DNA from: Ciceribacter thiooxidans
GTDB taxonomy: Bacteria > Pseudomonadota > Alphaproteobacteria > Rhizobiales > Rhizobiaceae
Length of the DNA: 64,000 nt
Assembly (NCBI RefSeq): GCF_014126615.1
Contig: NZ_CP059897.1
Span: 496,001 to 560,000, forward strand
Direction: 5' to 3'
In this document: piece after piece, positions 27,898 through 36,897 of the stretch
Layout: each line of letters starts with the position of its first letter
Numbering within the stretch: the first letter of the stretch is position 1
Program-made: the position numbers and the translations under genes
Notes under the pieces: model-generated
Told to the model about the DNA's origin: nothing
The model's input: only the letters and a program-made list of their open reading frames with translations
Database searches by the model: none

Positions 27898-28406
27898 GCT
27901 GCGAGGACGAAAAATTCTTCGGCAAGTACCGCGGCAAGGTTGAACTCAACATCGACCCGCTGGGCCTCGGTCGGGTGCAGGTCAGCGTGGCGGACGTTAT
28001 GGGCGATGGCACGCTTGCCTGGGCCATGCCCTGTCTGCCAGGAGCCGGGCCGGGCATAGGTTTCTTTGCCATCCCACCGTCGGGCGCCAATGTCTGGGTC
28101 GAGTTCGAACGCGGCGATCCGGACTATCCGATCTGGTCGGGCGGGTTCTGGGACGCCGGAGACACGCCGGCCGCGATGGGGCCGACGCAGGCGCTGACGC
28201 GGATCTGGGCGGGTGACAACTTCAAGCTCGAGGTGCTCGACGCGCCGGGCATGGGGGAACTCACGCTCAGCGTGACCACGGCCATGGGCGAGGCCGTACT
28301 GAAGGCTGGGGCAGACGCCATGGAGCTGAGCTTTTCCGGATCGACGGTCAAGCTTGGTCCCGATGGGGTCACGATCAACAACGGAAATCTGAAGGTGCTG
28401 CCATGA
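27894..28406 (+). CDS. Spike protein, phage baseplate assembly protein V-like
   Basis: A 170-residue spike of the gpV/gp5-beta/VgrG-tip type. The N-terminal OB-fold is clear: YRGKVELNIDPLGLGRVQVSV, AMPCLPGAGPGIGFFAIPPSGANVWVEFERGDPDYPIWSGGFW. The C-terminus is a short beta-helix of alternating residues (LTLSVTTAMGEAVLKAGADAMELSFSGSTVKLGPDG). It forms the needle under the hub. It overlaps both neighbours by 4 bases. Confidence 0.92.
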   Translation: MSCEDEKFFGKYRGKVELNIDPLGLGRVQVSVADVMGDGTLAWAMPCLPGAGPGIGFFAIPPSGANVWVEFERGDPDYPIWSGGFWDAGDTPAAMGPTQALTRIWAGDNFKLEVLDAPGMGELTLSVTTAMGEAVLKAGADAMELSFSGSTVKLGPDGVTINNGNLKVLP

Positions 28407-28735
28407 CCACGCCGATCGTCACGCAGGGAACCGTCGCCACCTGCCCGCATTCCATTCCGATCACGATCGCGGCGACGGGCGCGAAACTCCTCATCGATGG
28501 CACGGCCGCAGCTCTTCTCGGCGACAAAGGCACGATCGCAGGCTGCCCGTTCACCACGCCCGAACCCAAGCCGCAGCCCTGTCTGATCGCAGAGTTCACC
28601 AAGGCTGCCAGCAAGGTGCAGTCGGCCGGCAAGCCGGTCCTGTTACTCAACCCCGGCGACCTGTGCAAGTCCGGCCAGATCCCCAACGGTCCGGTGGTCT
28701 GGTCCTCGCCGCAAACCAAGGTTCTGGCGATATGA
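28403..28735 (+). CDS. PAAR-like spike tip protein
   Basis: A 110-residue protein placed directly after the spike gene. It starts with VTQGTVATCPHS, followed by KLLIDGTAAALLGDKGTIAGCPF and ends with PNGPVVWSSPQTKVLAI, the repeat layout of PAAR-like (DUF4280-type) tips. Cysteine and histidine residues (C14, H16, C48 and others) could bind a metal ion at the point. It would cap the needle and pierce the target membrane. It overlaps both neighbours by 4 bases. Confidence 0.82.
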   Translation: MTTPIVTQGTVATCPHSIPITIAATGAKLLIDGTAAALLGDKGTIAGCPFTTPEPKPQPCLIAEFTKAASKVQSAGKPVLLLNPGDLCKSGQIPNGPVVWSSPQTKVLAI

Positions 28736-29091
28736 CCTGGTTTTCGTTCCCCTACCGGACCTCGGCAGCCGGAACCACGGCCGAGGCCGACCGCGACCAG
28801 CAGATCCGCGACATGATCGAGCAGGTGCTCTTTACGCGTCGTGGCGAGCGCCTCAATCGGCCTGAATTCGGGGCCGGGCTGCACGAAATGGTGTTTTCGG
28901 AGAACACGCCCGAGATTGCGGCGGCAGTCCAGCACATGGTTCAGGGTGCGCTCCAGCAATGGCTGGTCGAGGTGATCGAGCTGCGCGGCGTGCGGGTTGA
29001 GGCGGTGGACAGCCAGTTGCGGGTCACGGTGGTCTACAGCCGGCTCGGCGACGACGAGCTCCGCCGCGCCGTGGTGGAGGGCGCGATATGA
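28732..29091 (+). CDS. gp25/GPW-like baseplate wedge protein
   Basis: A 119-residue member of the GPW_gp25 family. Motifs: DRDQQIRDMIEQVLFTRRGERLNRPEFGAGLHEMVF, with the conserved E-R-x-x-x-P-x-F-G core near residues 38-49. In T4 and in all contractile systems this is the sheath-initiating wedge subunit. It starts at the ATG overlapping the previous stop; the frame is open 23 codons upstream without meaning. Confidence 0.93.
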   Translation: MTWFSFPYRTSAAGTTAEADRDQQIRDMIEQVLFTRRGERLNRPEFGAGLHEMVFSENTPEIAAAVQHMVQGALQQWLVEVIELRGVRVEAVDSQLRVTVVYSRLGDDELRRAVVEGAI

Positions 29092-31592
29092 CGAAGTGCA
29101 GGTGTCATTGCGGCACGTCGCTGCGCCGGCAAAGGGTTCTGGACAGCAACGCCGACATGGGGGGCGGGCTTGAGATCAACGGCATCGACTTCGTCGAGGT
29201 CCTGGACAGCGACGCACCGGCGGGCATGGCGCAGAAGCTGCTTGATGTCGCCTTCCTCAAGCCCGACGGGGTCGCGGCCCTGAACGAGGACAACTTCGCC
29301 GTCACCGGCGGAACGCGGATCAAGAGCATCAAGGTCGTGTCGCTGGCGCTGCAGCCGGACGGGTCGACCCAGCGGTTGGTGTTGGACCAGGCCGGGGATT
29401 TCTCGCCATATGTGCTGTCGCTGCGACAAGGGCCGCTAAACGCCGCACCGCCCGCCAATATGGATCGCCAGTTGGCGAGCGTCAGCTTCTCCTTCAAGGT
29501 TGAATGCCCCTCGGATTTCGATTGCGTCGACCCCGAAATGCCCGTTCCCGTGCGTCCTCAGGGGCCGCCGACGGACTACCTGACCCGCGATTTCTCTGGC
29601 TTCCGCACGATGATGCTGGATCGCATGTCCGCCACCATGGCCGACTGGACTGAGCGCAACCCGGCGGACCTGGGCGTGACCCTGGTCGAGGTGCTGGCCG
29701 ATGCTGCCGACAAGGCGAGCTGGTTTCAGGACGCCATAGGCACTGAGGCGTTCTTCGAGCGCACGCGCTTTCGACAGTCGCTTGTGCGCCACGCGCGGCT
29801 GCTTGGCTATCGCCCGGGCGAGGGGTGCAATGCCAGGACGGCCGTCGCGGTGACGGCGGATGTCGACCGGGATGGCGCGCCGGACGTAATTGCGCGCGGC
29901 ACGCGGTTCTTGACCCGCCCCGAATCCCGGGGGCAGGAGTGGTCGAACGTGCTGACGCCGGACGCCGAGCTGTTCGAAGACATGGTCCGCCGAGGGGCGG
30001 TGGTATTCGAGGCGTTGGAGCCGCTGAAGTCCCTGCGCGTTGCCCGCAACGGTGCGGGGTTCCACGATTGGGGCGACGAGGGTTGCTGTCTCACCAAGGG
30101 CGCAACCTCGGCCTTCCTGACGAGGGGCCCCGGTGACCTCGACCTGGCGGGCGGCGATCTTCTGGTGCTGGAGGAGCGCATTCCCTTTGGCGGCAGCGCC
30201 GAGGATCCGCCTGATCCGACCCACCGTCAGGTCGTGCGCCTGTCGCAAGACCCCACGCCGGCAAGCGACCCGATCTTCGGCATCGCCCTGACGGAAGTGC
30301 GCTGGTTTGCCGAGGATGCGTTGAGGTTCGCTCTGCCCATCGGCACACTCAATGGCGCACCGATGTCGGTGGCGCGTGGCAATGTTCTGCTCGTCGACGA
30401 AGGCCGTACCGTCGATCACGGTGACCCCGCGCCCGAGGACGAGATCCTCCTGGAGACTCTCTCCGAGGGCGGCCTCCTGCCGGATGACGGACCGGGCCAG
30501 GTGTTATGCTACCGGCTGGCTGCCGAAGAGGTGGTGCGGGCGCCGCCTTTTGATCCGGAGGGCGCGCGAAGCGCCTCAGCTGTTGCTTCGCTGTCACCGG
30601 TGGCCGAACCGGTTGCTCAGGTCGCCCTCGTTGGAGATGGCGAGATCTGGACGACAGTGCCTGACCTGCTGGCGTCGGAGCGCTTTGCACCGCATGTGAC
30701 GGTCGAGCCGGGCACCGCGCAAGGGTCCGCCTATGTGCGCTTCGGCGACGGGGTGCTGGGCCGCCACCCCACCGACGGTGCCACGTTCGTCGCGCGCATC
30801 CGTCACGGCGGCGGCTTGCGCGGCAACATCGGTGCCGGCGCGATTGCCCATGTAGTGACGGGCGACGGCAGCGGCATCTTCGCGCTGGACAACCCTGTCC
30901 CCGCGACTGGCGGCGCGGTGCCGGAACCGCGCACCGCCGTGCATGTGGCCGCGCCACAGGCCTTTCGCATATCGCGCCGCGCGGTCACCGCCGCCGACTA
31001 CGCCGAGGTTGCCGCCCGCCATCCGAGCGTCGCTCGGGCCTTCGGCCGTCGTCGTTGGACCGGCAGCTGGCACACGGTCACGCTGGCGCTCGACCTCGTC
31101 GGCGGTGGCGAGGTGGATGTCGCAGTCGAGGCCGAGTTGCGCGCCTTCATTGAAGATCATCGGCTGGCGGGCCACGATCTGGAGTTCGTCTCGCCGGTTT
31201 TCGTGCCGCTCGACATCATCCTCTTTGTCTGCGCCGCGCCCGATGCCTATGCGTCAGACATCAACCGCGACCTTCTGGCGCTTTTTTCTGACCGCGATCT
31301 GCCGGATGGGACGCGCGGGCTCTTTCATCCGGATGTTCTGGCGTTTGGAGCGGATGTGGCGCTGTCGCCGATGATCGCCCGCGCGATGCGGGTTGACGGG
31401 GTATCCTGGATCGGCACCACAGACGAAAACAACGTGCCGGTGGGTCGGTTTGCCCGGATGGATCAGCCCGGCGTGGACTACGCTAACGAAGCGATCCTGC
31501 CAATCGCCAGCGCCGAGATCGCCCGGCTCGACAACGATCCCAGCCGTCCCGAGAACGGCCGGGTCCGCTTCATCGTGGAAGGGGGACGCTGA
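29088..31592 (+). CDS. Baseplate wedge protein, J/gp6-like (putative baseplate assembly protein)
   Basis: An 834-residue baseplate component. After an N-terminal beta domain (residues 1-140) comes the conserved DYLTRDFSGFRTMMLDRM...RNPADLGVTLVEVLADAADKASWFQDAIGTEAFFERTRFRQSLVRHARLLGYRP region that marks the gpJ/gp6-type wedge proteins. A VRFGDGVLGRHPTDGA motif is near residue 550 and the C-terminal arm carries the AVTAADYAEVAARHPSVARA motif. It corresponds to the Afp11/gp6 position. Length is usual for eCIS versions. Confidence 0.9.
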   Translation: MTKCRCHCGTSLRRQRVLDSNADMGGGLEINGIDFVEVLDSDAPAGMAQKLLDVAFLKPDGVAALNEDNFAVTGGTRIKSIKVVSLALQPDGSTQRLVLDQAGDFSPYVLSLRQGPLNAAPPANMDRQLASVSFSFKVECPSDFDCVDPEMPVPVRPQGPPTDYLTRDFSGFRTMMLDRMSATMADWTERNPADLGVTLVEVLADAADKASWFQDAIGTEAFFERTRFRQSLVRHARLLGYRPGEGCNARTAVAVTADVDRDGAPDVIARGTRFLTRPESRGQEWSNVLTPDAELFEDMVRRGAVVFEALEPLKSLRVARNGAGFHDWGDEGCCLTKGATSAFLTRGPGDLDLAGGDLLVLEERIPFGGSAEDPPDPTHRQVVRLSQDPTPASDPIFGIALTEVRWFAEDALRFALPIGTLNGAPMSVARGNVLLVDEGRTVDHGDPAPEDEILLETLSEGGLLPDDGPGQVLCYRLAAEEVVRAPPFDPEGARSASAVASLSPVAEPVAQVALVGDGEIWTTVPDLLASERFAPHVTVEPGTAQGSAYVRFGDGVLGRHPTDGATFVARIRHGGGLRGNIGAGAIAHVVTGDGSGIFALDNPVPATGGAVPEPRTAVHVAAPQAFRISRRAVTAADYAEVAARHPSVARAFGRRRWTGSWHTVTLALDLVGGGEVDVAVEAELRAFIEDHRLAGHDLEFVSPVFVPLDIILFVCAAPDAYASDINRDLLALFSDRDLPDGTRGLFHPDVLAFGADVALSPMIARAMRVDGVSWIGTTDENNVPVGRFARMDQPGVDYANEAILPIASAEIARLDNDPSRPENGRVRFIVEGGR

Positions 31593-31594
31593 TC

Positions 31595-34500
31595 ATGGCG
31601 ACGCATGATAAGAACTCGCCGTGCGGAGGCACCGATCTCAATCCGCATCGCCCTGCCAACCGCGCCGGGCTTTCACAGGTGGATTACCGGATCGCGACCC
31701 AGCCCGAGGCGTTGGCGCGGATGCTGCACCTTCTGCCGCGACACGGGGTGACCGACCCCGAGACGAATAGCGAGGTCCAGCCGATGGAAGCATTGCGCAC
31801 GCGCGACCTTCGCGATCCGACGATCAGCCTGCTGGATGCCTGGGCCATGGCCTGCGACGTGGTGTCCTTCTATTCGGAGCGCATCGCCAACGAAGGGTTC
31901 ATCGGCACCGCCACCCAGCGCCGCTCGGTGCTCGAACTGGCGCGGATGATCGGCTATGAACTTGCGCCCGGCGTGGCCTCCAGCGCGCATCTGGCGTTCT
32001 CGGTCGAGGATTCGGACAATCCCTACCGCGTGGTTCAGATCGGTGTCGGTGTGCAGGCAATGTCGATCCCGCACGAGAAGGGCAAGCTGCCGCAGATCTT
32101 TGAAACGGTCGAGGAAATCACCGCGCGGGCTGAATGGAACGACATTCACGCCAGAACCGAGCGCCCTCAGAACCTGGTGCTCTACAATAACCTCGAAAGC
32201 GACGGCGACGCCGCCAACGGCACGCTCTACCTCTTCGATCTGGACAATTCCTTCGACGACGCCACGCTGGCCGATCCTGACCTCGTCACAATTGCCGCCG
32301 AGGCGGATCTGGAACACTACCACCCGATGACCCGACGGCTCGATCTGCCTCAGGCGCTGGCAAAGCGCATCGAGGATAACGAGACCAACCAAGAGATCGA
32401 TCCTGTGCTCTACGCCTTGCCGGTGAACGAGGTCTGCCTCGTGGGGCTCGGGCTCAATCTGCGCAAGGGTACCAGATTGCTGGCGGTGGCGCAGGCGGCG
32501 ATCGATGGCGCGCCGATTACGGCCATGCCGATGCGGGTCGTTTCCGTCACAGAGGACCGCGCTTTCGGTCTGACGAAGGTCGTGCTGACGCGCAGTGGCA
32601 GCGCGCCCGAGAAGGTGCGTCGCGCGCCGCCCTTCCGTCTCGCGAAACTGCTGATCGGCATCATGCCCTCCACGCGCATCGCGCTGGGCACCCAGGCAGT
32701 TGAAAGTCATATCCGCGGCAGGACCTGGTCGGGCGATGGGCTCTCGGCGCTGGTGCAATCACAATCCTGGCAGCGCGCCAAGATCATGACGCTGGTGCGC
32801 CTGCTTGTCTTGCCGCCGCCGGAGAAAGACGATGGTGAGGTGCCGGCGCTCGGACTTCATGTCATGCGCGAGAGCTCCGGGTTTTTCGGCAGCACCGCGC
32901 CGCTCTACGCCACGGTGAACTACGGCACCAAGGCCAACGGAACCTATGACAAGGGCCCCTACACCCACAACTGGGATGGGACCGCAGGCGGATCACCCAA
33001 CACGATCTGGCTGGACGGGATGGGCGCGAAGTACATCGACCAAGGCGCTTCCCACGTCTACCTCGATCGCGAGTTGAAGGAATTGCAGCCCAACGGCTGG
33101 GCAATCATCGAAAACGCCGCAGGTGGTTCTCTCGGTTTGCGGGTCGTGCATGCGGCGGCAGAATCGCGAGCGGACTACGCAATCACCGGAAAGGCGACCG
33201 GCGTGGGCTTCCGCACCGCCAATGGCGATCCGTTGGATCTCGGTGGCGCCGACTCGACCACCATCTACAATTCCTTCCTGTTCCGGGGCTCGCAGATCCA
33301 TGCCGTCAGCACGCACCTTCCGCTTGCCGGCGTGCCGCTGTCGCCGGAGCTGCCACAGAAATCGACCTCAGTCGAGCTGGACCGGCTCTACCTCGATCTC
33401 GAACGCGGTCGGCCTGTGTCGCTTTCGGGCGCACGCAACGATGCCGAGGGGATCACCGGCCGCGAGACCCACATCATCGACGAGGTCCAGCATATCGACG
33501 GGATCACCCGGCTGTTGCTGACTGGGGAGACCGCCTGGCCCTATGACCGCACCACCGTGCGCATCAACGCGAATGTCGCGCTGGCCACCCATGGCGAAGC
33601 GGTAACCGAAGACCTCGGGAATGGCGATGCGCGGCTGACGTTCCAGACCTTCACGCTGAAGAAGCCACCGCTCACCTACGTCTCTGCAGCCAACGATGCC
33701 GGTCGCGCCTCGACCCTGAAGATCCGCGTCGACAGTGCGCTCTGGCAGGAGGTGAGCGCGCTGGGCCAGGCCGGGCCGGAGGATCCCGTCTACGAGGTTC
33801 GCCTGTCCGACGACGGCAAGGCGCATGTACGGTTCGGCGACGGCCGGACCGGGCGTCGCCTGCCGACGGGATCGCTGAACGTAAAGGCGGAGTACCGCAG
33901 CGGCATCGGTCGTGCCGGTGAAGTGCCGGAGGAGGCGATCAGTCAACTCCGGACGCGACCGCTCGGCGTGCGCGCGGTGGTGAACCCGTCGCCAGCGACA
34001 GGCTCGGCCGATCCCGAGACGTTGGAAAGCGCGCGCGAAACCGCGCCGGGTACGGTCAAGACCCTCGGGCGCATCGTCTCGCTCACTGACTACGCCGATT
34101 TTGCGCGAAGCTTTGCAGGCGTCGGCAAGGCACAGGCGCGCGAGCTGTGGTCGGGACAGAACAAGGTGATCCATGTCACGGTGGCGCCGGAGGCGGATGC
34201 CGAGCTGACGGCAAGCGATCCCCTGCTGACCAACCTCGCGGATGCCATGGCGAAAGCGCGAGACCCCGCGCGCCCGCTGATCCTCCAGCCCTATGCGCGC
34301 CGCTTCTTTGCCCTGACGGCGAAGATCTATCCCGATCCGGCCTACCGCGCCGAGGATATCAAGCTCTGGGCGCGCCAGCAGGTCGAGACGCTTTTCGGCT
34401 ATGACGCGCGCAAGCTTGCGCAATCGGTGAGTGCTGCCGAGGTCATCGCGGCGCTGCATCGGGCGACCGGTGTCGTGTCGGTCGATCTCGACGCGCTCGA

Positions 34501-34681
34501 GGTGCTGCTCGACGGGTCCGCCGGCGGCTCCATCGCTGTGGAGCTGTCCTCGGAGCTGCCGTCGCTTCCAGCCGTCGGGCCGGGTCAGCGCGGGCAGCAG
34601 CACGACTTTGCCCCGGCCCAGTTGCTGACCGTGCTGCCGTCGGCGGTCAATCTGACGATCATGGAGGCCGCAGATGTATAA
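31595..34681 (+). CDS. Second large baseplate assembly protein (Afp12/gp7-position)
   Basis: A 1028-residue protein of the same putative baseplate assembly family as its upstream neighbour. It has QVDYRIATQPEALARMLHLL and LLDAWAMACDVVSFYSERIANEGFIGTATQRRSVLELARMIGYEL near the N-terminus, a VRFGDGRTGRRLPTGSLNV motif near residue 750, and VSLTDYADFARSFAGVGKAQA further on. With the 834-residue protein it likely makes the heterodimeric wedge arms. The gene begins 2 bases after the previous stop and its end overlaps the next start by 8 bases. Confidence 0.88.
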   Translation: MATHDKNSPCGGTDLNPHRPANRAGLSQVDYRIATQPEALARMLHLLPRHGVTDPETNSEVQPMEALRTRDLRDPTISLLDAWAMACDVVSFYSERIANEGFIGTATQRRSVLELARMIGYELAPGVASSAHLAFSVEDSDNPYRVVQIGVGVQAMSIPHEKGKLPQIFETVEEITARAEWNDIHARTERPQNLVLYNNLESDGDAANGTLYLFDLDNSFDDATLADPDLVTIAAEADLEHYHPMTRRLDLPQALAKRIEDNETNQEIDPVLYALPVNEVCLVGLGLNLRKGTRLLAVAQAAIDGAPITAMPMRVVSVTEDRAFGLTKVVLTRSGSAPEKVRRAPPFRLAKLLIGIMPSTRIALGTQAVESHIRGRTWSGDGLSALVQSQSWQRAKIMTLVRLLVLPPPEKDDGEVPALGLHVMRESSGFFGSTAPLYATVNYGTKANGTYDKGPYTHNWDGTAGGSPNTIWLDGMGAKYIDQGASHVYLDRELKELQPNGWAIIENAAGGSLGLRVVHAAAESRADYAITGKATGVGFRTANGDPLDLGGADSTTIYNSFLFRGSQIHAVSTHLPLAGVPLSPELPQKSTSVELDRLYLDLERGRPVSLSGARNDAEGITGRETHIIDEVQHIDGITRLLLTGETAWPYDRTTVRINANVALATHGEAVTEDLGNGDARLTFQTFTLKKPPLTYVSAANDAGRASTLKIRVDSALWQEVSALGQAGPEDPVYEVRLSDDGKAHVRFGDGRTGRRLPTGSLNVKAEYRSGIGRAGEVPEEAISQLRTRPLGVRAVVNPSPATGSADPETLESARETAPGTVKTLGRIVSLTDYADFARSFAGVGKAQARELWSGQNKVIHVTVAPEADAELTASDPLLTNLADAMAKARDPARPLILQPYARRFFALTAKIYPDPAYRAEDIKLWARQQVETLFGYDARKLAQSVSAAEVIAALHRATGVVSVDLDALEVLLDGSAGGSIAVELSSELPSLPAVGPGQRGQQHDFAPAQLLTVLPSAVNLTIMEAADV

Positions 34682-36887
34682 CCGCGCCCCCGCCAAGCTG
34701 TTCGAACGGCTGCCCAGCCATTTCCGCACCCGCGATGCCGCAGAAGGCCGGCCGCTTCAGACGCTGATGGAGATCATGGCGCAGGAGCTGTGCGTCCTGG
34801 AGCGTGACATCGACCAACTCTACGACGACTGGTTCGTCGAAACCTGCGAGCCCTGGGCGCTGCCCTATATCGCCGCTCTAATCGGGGCGCGTCCGATGCG
34901 CGAGATTGGCTCCGACCAGGCGGGGCTTCTGCGCGGATACGTCGCTAATGTGTTGCGCAACCGGCAGGCCAAGGGCACCGCGGCGGCAATCGAGCAGGTA
35001 GCGCGCGAGGTGTCCGGATGGTCGGTCGTGGCGGTCGAGTTCTTCCAGCGGCTTGCCACCTCGCAGCACATGAACCACGTCCGGCCGGATACACCGGCCT
35101 TTGCCGACCTGCGCGATACCGCGCGGAGCCGCGCCAGCCGGTCGCCTTTCTCGACGATGGCGCATTCGCCGGCTGCCGGGCAACCGGGCGCCTATGCCGG
35201 GCGCTACAACATCCTGCATCTGGGGCTGTTCATCTGGCGGCACGCCGCAGCGCCAATCTGGCCGGTGGAAGACCCGGCCGCAGGATATCTGGGCGGGGCG
35301 GTGCCGCGCCCCGATGCACCGGACCCGGGGCTTTTGACCTTTGATCCGCTGGGTCGTGACATACCGTTGGTCAATCGCCCGGCGGCCGACCTGAGCGTGG
35401 GCGCGCGGATGAGCCGGCGCATGGTGCCCGCGGCGCTGACCCGCGACGAGGTCTTTGCCGCGCTGAACACTGCCCGCGCAGAGGGCGCCACTCCGGGCCG
35501 CTGGTTCGAGGAAAGCCCGCCGTTCCGGGTCCGTCTGGACGGCGCAGAGGTGCCGCCTGAGAAGATCTTCTGCTGCAATCTGGAAAAGGCAGAAGACGGC
35601 ACCTGGCGGCGCCCGGCCGTGGCCGGCACGGTAATGGTCGACCCCGAACGCGGCCGGATCTCGCTGCACGCCGCGGACGAGGGCAAGGCGGTCGAGACCG
35701 GCTTTGCCGCGGGGCAGCCCTTCGATATCGGTGGAGGCGCCTACGACCGGCGGTCCAGCCTCGAGAAATGGCTGCCCGATTTCGTCATACCCGGCGAAGC
35801 GCCGCCGTGGCAGATCGGCGTGACGAAGGTGGCGGGCCATGTGACCGACAACCCGCTCCAGGGTGGGCCGGTAGTCGCCAGCCTGCGCGAAGCGGTCGAC
35901 CGCTGGAATGCCCAGTCCATCGAGGGGTCGCGCGGGATCATAGCGGTGATGGACAATGCCACTTACACCGAGGCATTGAATGCCACGCATGCAATCAAGC
36001 TGCCGAAGGGCGCGACGCTCGCGATCGTTGCCGCCGCCTGGCCCGTGGTGGAGGAGCCGGGCGGGGTGCGACGCCGCATCCCGGGCCAGTTGTCGCCGAT
36101 GCACCGCCGTCCGCTGGTGCTGGCGTCAGCGATGATCGACGCGGCAGACGCCGGTGACGACCGGGCCGGCTCGCTGGTGATGGACGGACTGGTGATCGGC
36201 GGCAATCTCACTGCCCGTCCCGGGAGCGATCTGGGGGCGCTCAGGCTTTACAACTGCACCATCGGCGCCTCGGGCGCCGCGCTGGACCATTCGGTGCGCG
36301 CCACTACCGAGAATGCGCGGATGAGCTTGGTCTTGGACCGCTGCATCGTCGGCAAGGTGGACCTGCCGCAGGCGACGGGCGGAATAGAAATCACCCGGTC
36401 GATTATCGGTGAGGATCAGACCGCGGGTGGCGGTGGGGCGGGGGCCGGCCCCATGGTCCTGCGCGTGCCGCTGATGGACATGAGCTGCAGTGGCAGCACT
36501 GTCTTTGGCCGCACCAGCTGCCGCAGCCTGGAAGCGGAGAACAGCATCCTGATGGGAAGGATCACCGTCGAACACCGGCAGACTGGCTGTGTCCGGTTCT
36601 GCTATGCCGCCGAGACCTCTGTTTTGCCGCGCCGCTACCGCTGCGTGCCGCGTGCCAACGATGATCCCAAGCCGCGTCCGATCTTCGTTTCGACCCGTTT
36701 CCAGGATCCCGAATTCGGACTTCTCAGCCTGCGTACGCCCGAGGCCATCCTCGAAGGGGCCGAGGATGGCATGGAGATGGGGGTGGGCTACGCCAACCGC
36801 GACCCCGCCCGCCGCGCCAACATCCGCGATGCCGTAGAGGAATTCGCGCCATTCGGCCTCGTCCCGGGCTTCATCTATATGACATAG
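34674..36887 (+). CDS. Phage tail protein I-like baseplate protein with beta-helical C-terminus
   Basis: A 737-residue protein. Residues 1-115 match tail protein I-like (P2 gpI-like) proteins: LFERLPSHFRTRDA, LQTLMEIMAQELCVLERDIDQLYDDWFVETCEPWALPYIAALIGA and a KGTAAAIEQVAREV helix. The remainder is large and beta-rich; residues about 490-620 have recurring short strands with N/C ladders (SLVMDGLVIGGNL, LRLYNCTIG, LVLDRCIVGKV) that suggest a parallel beta-helix. It may link wedge arms to fibres. Confidence 0.85.
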   Translation: MYNRAPAKLFERLPSHFRTRDAAEGRPLQTLMEIMAQELCVLERDIDQLYDDWFVETCEPWALPYIAALIGARPMREIGSDQAGLLRGYVANVLRNRQAKGTAAAIEQVAREVSGWSVVAVEFFQRLATSQHMNHVRPDTPAFADLRDTARSRASRSPFSTMAHSPAAGQPGAYAGRYNILHLGLFIWRHAAAPIWPVEDPAAGYLGGAVPRPDAPDPGLLTFDPLGRDIPLVNRPAADLSVGARMSRRMVPAALTRDEVFAALNTARAEGATPGRWFEESPPFRVRLDGAEVPPEKIFCCNLEKAEDGTWRRPAVAGTVMVDPERGRISLHAADEGKAVETGFAAGQPFDIGGGAYDRRSSLEKWLPDFVIPGEAPPWQIGVTKVAGHVTDNPLQGGPVVASLREAVDRWNAQSIEGSRGIIAVMDNATYTEALNATHAIKLPKGATLAIVAAAWPVVEEPGGVRRRIPGQLSPMHRRPLVLASAMIDAADAGDDRAGSLVMDGLVIGGNLTARPGSDLGALRLYNCTIGASGAALDHSVRATTENARMSLVLDRCIVGKVDLPQATGGIEITRSIIGEDQTAGGGGAGAGPMVLRVPLMDMSCSGSTVFGRTSCRSLEAENSILMGRITVEHRQTGCVRFCYAAETSVLPRRYRCVPRANDDPKPRPIFVSTRFQDPEFGLLSLRTPEAILEGAEDGMEMGVGYANRDPARRANIRDAVEEFAPFGLVPGFIYMT

Positions 36888-36897
36888 GAGGCCTGCC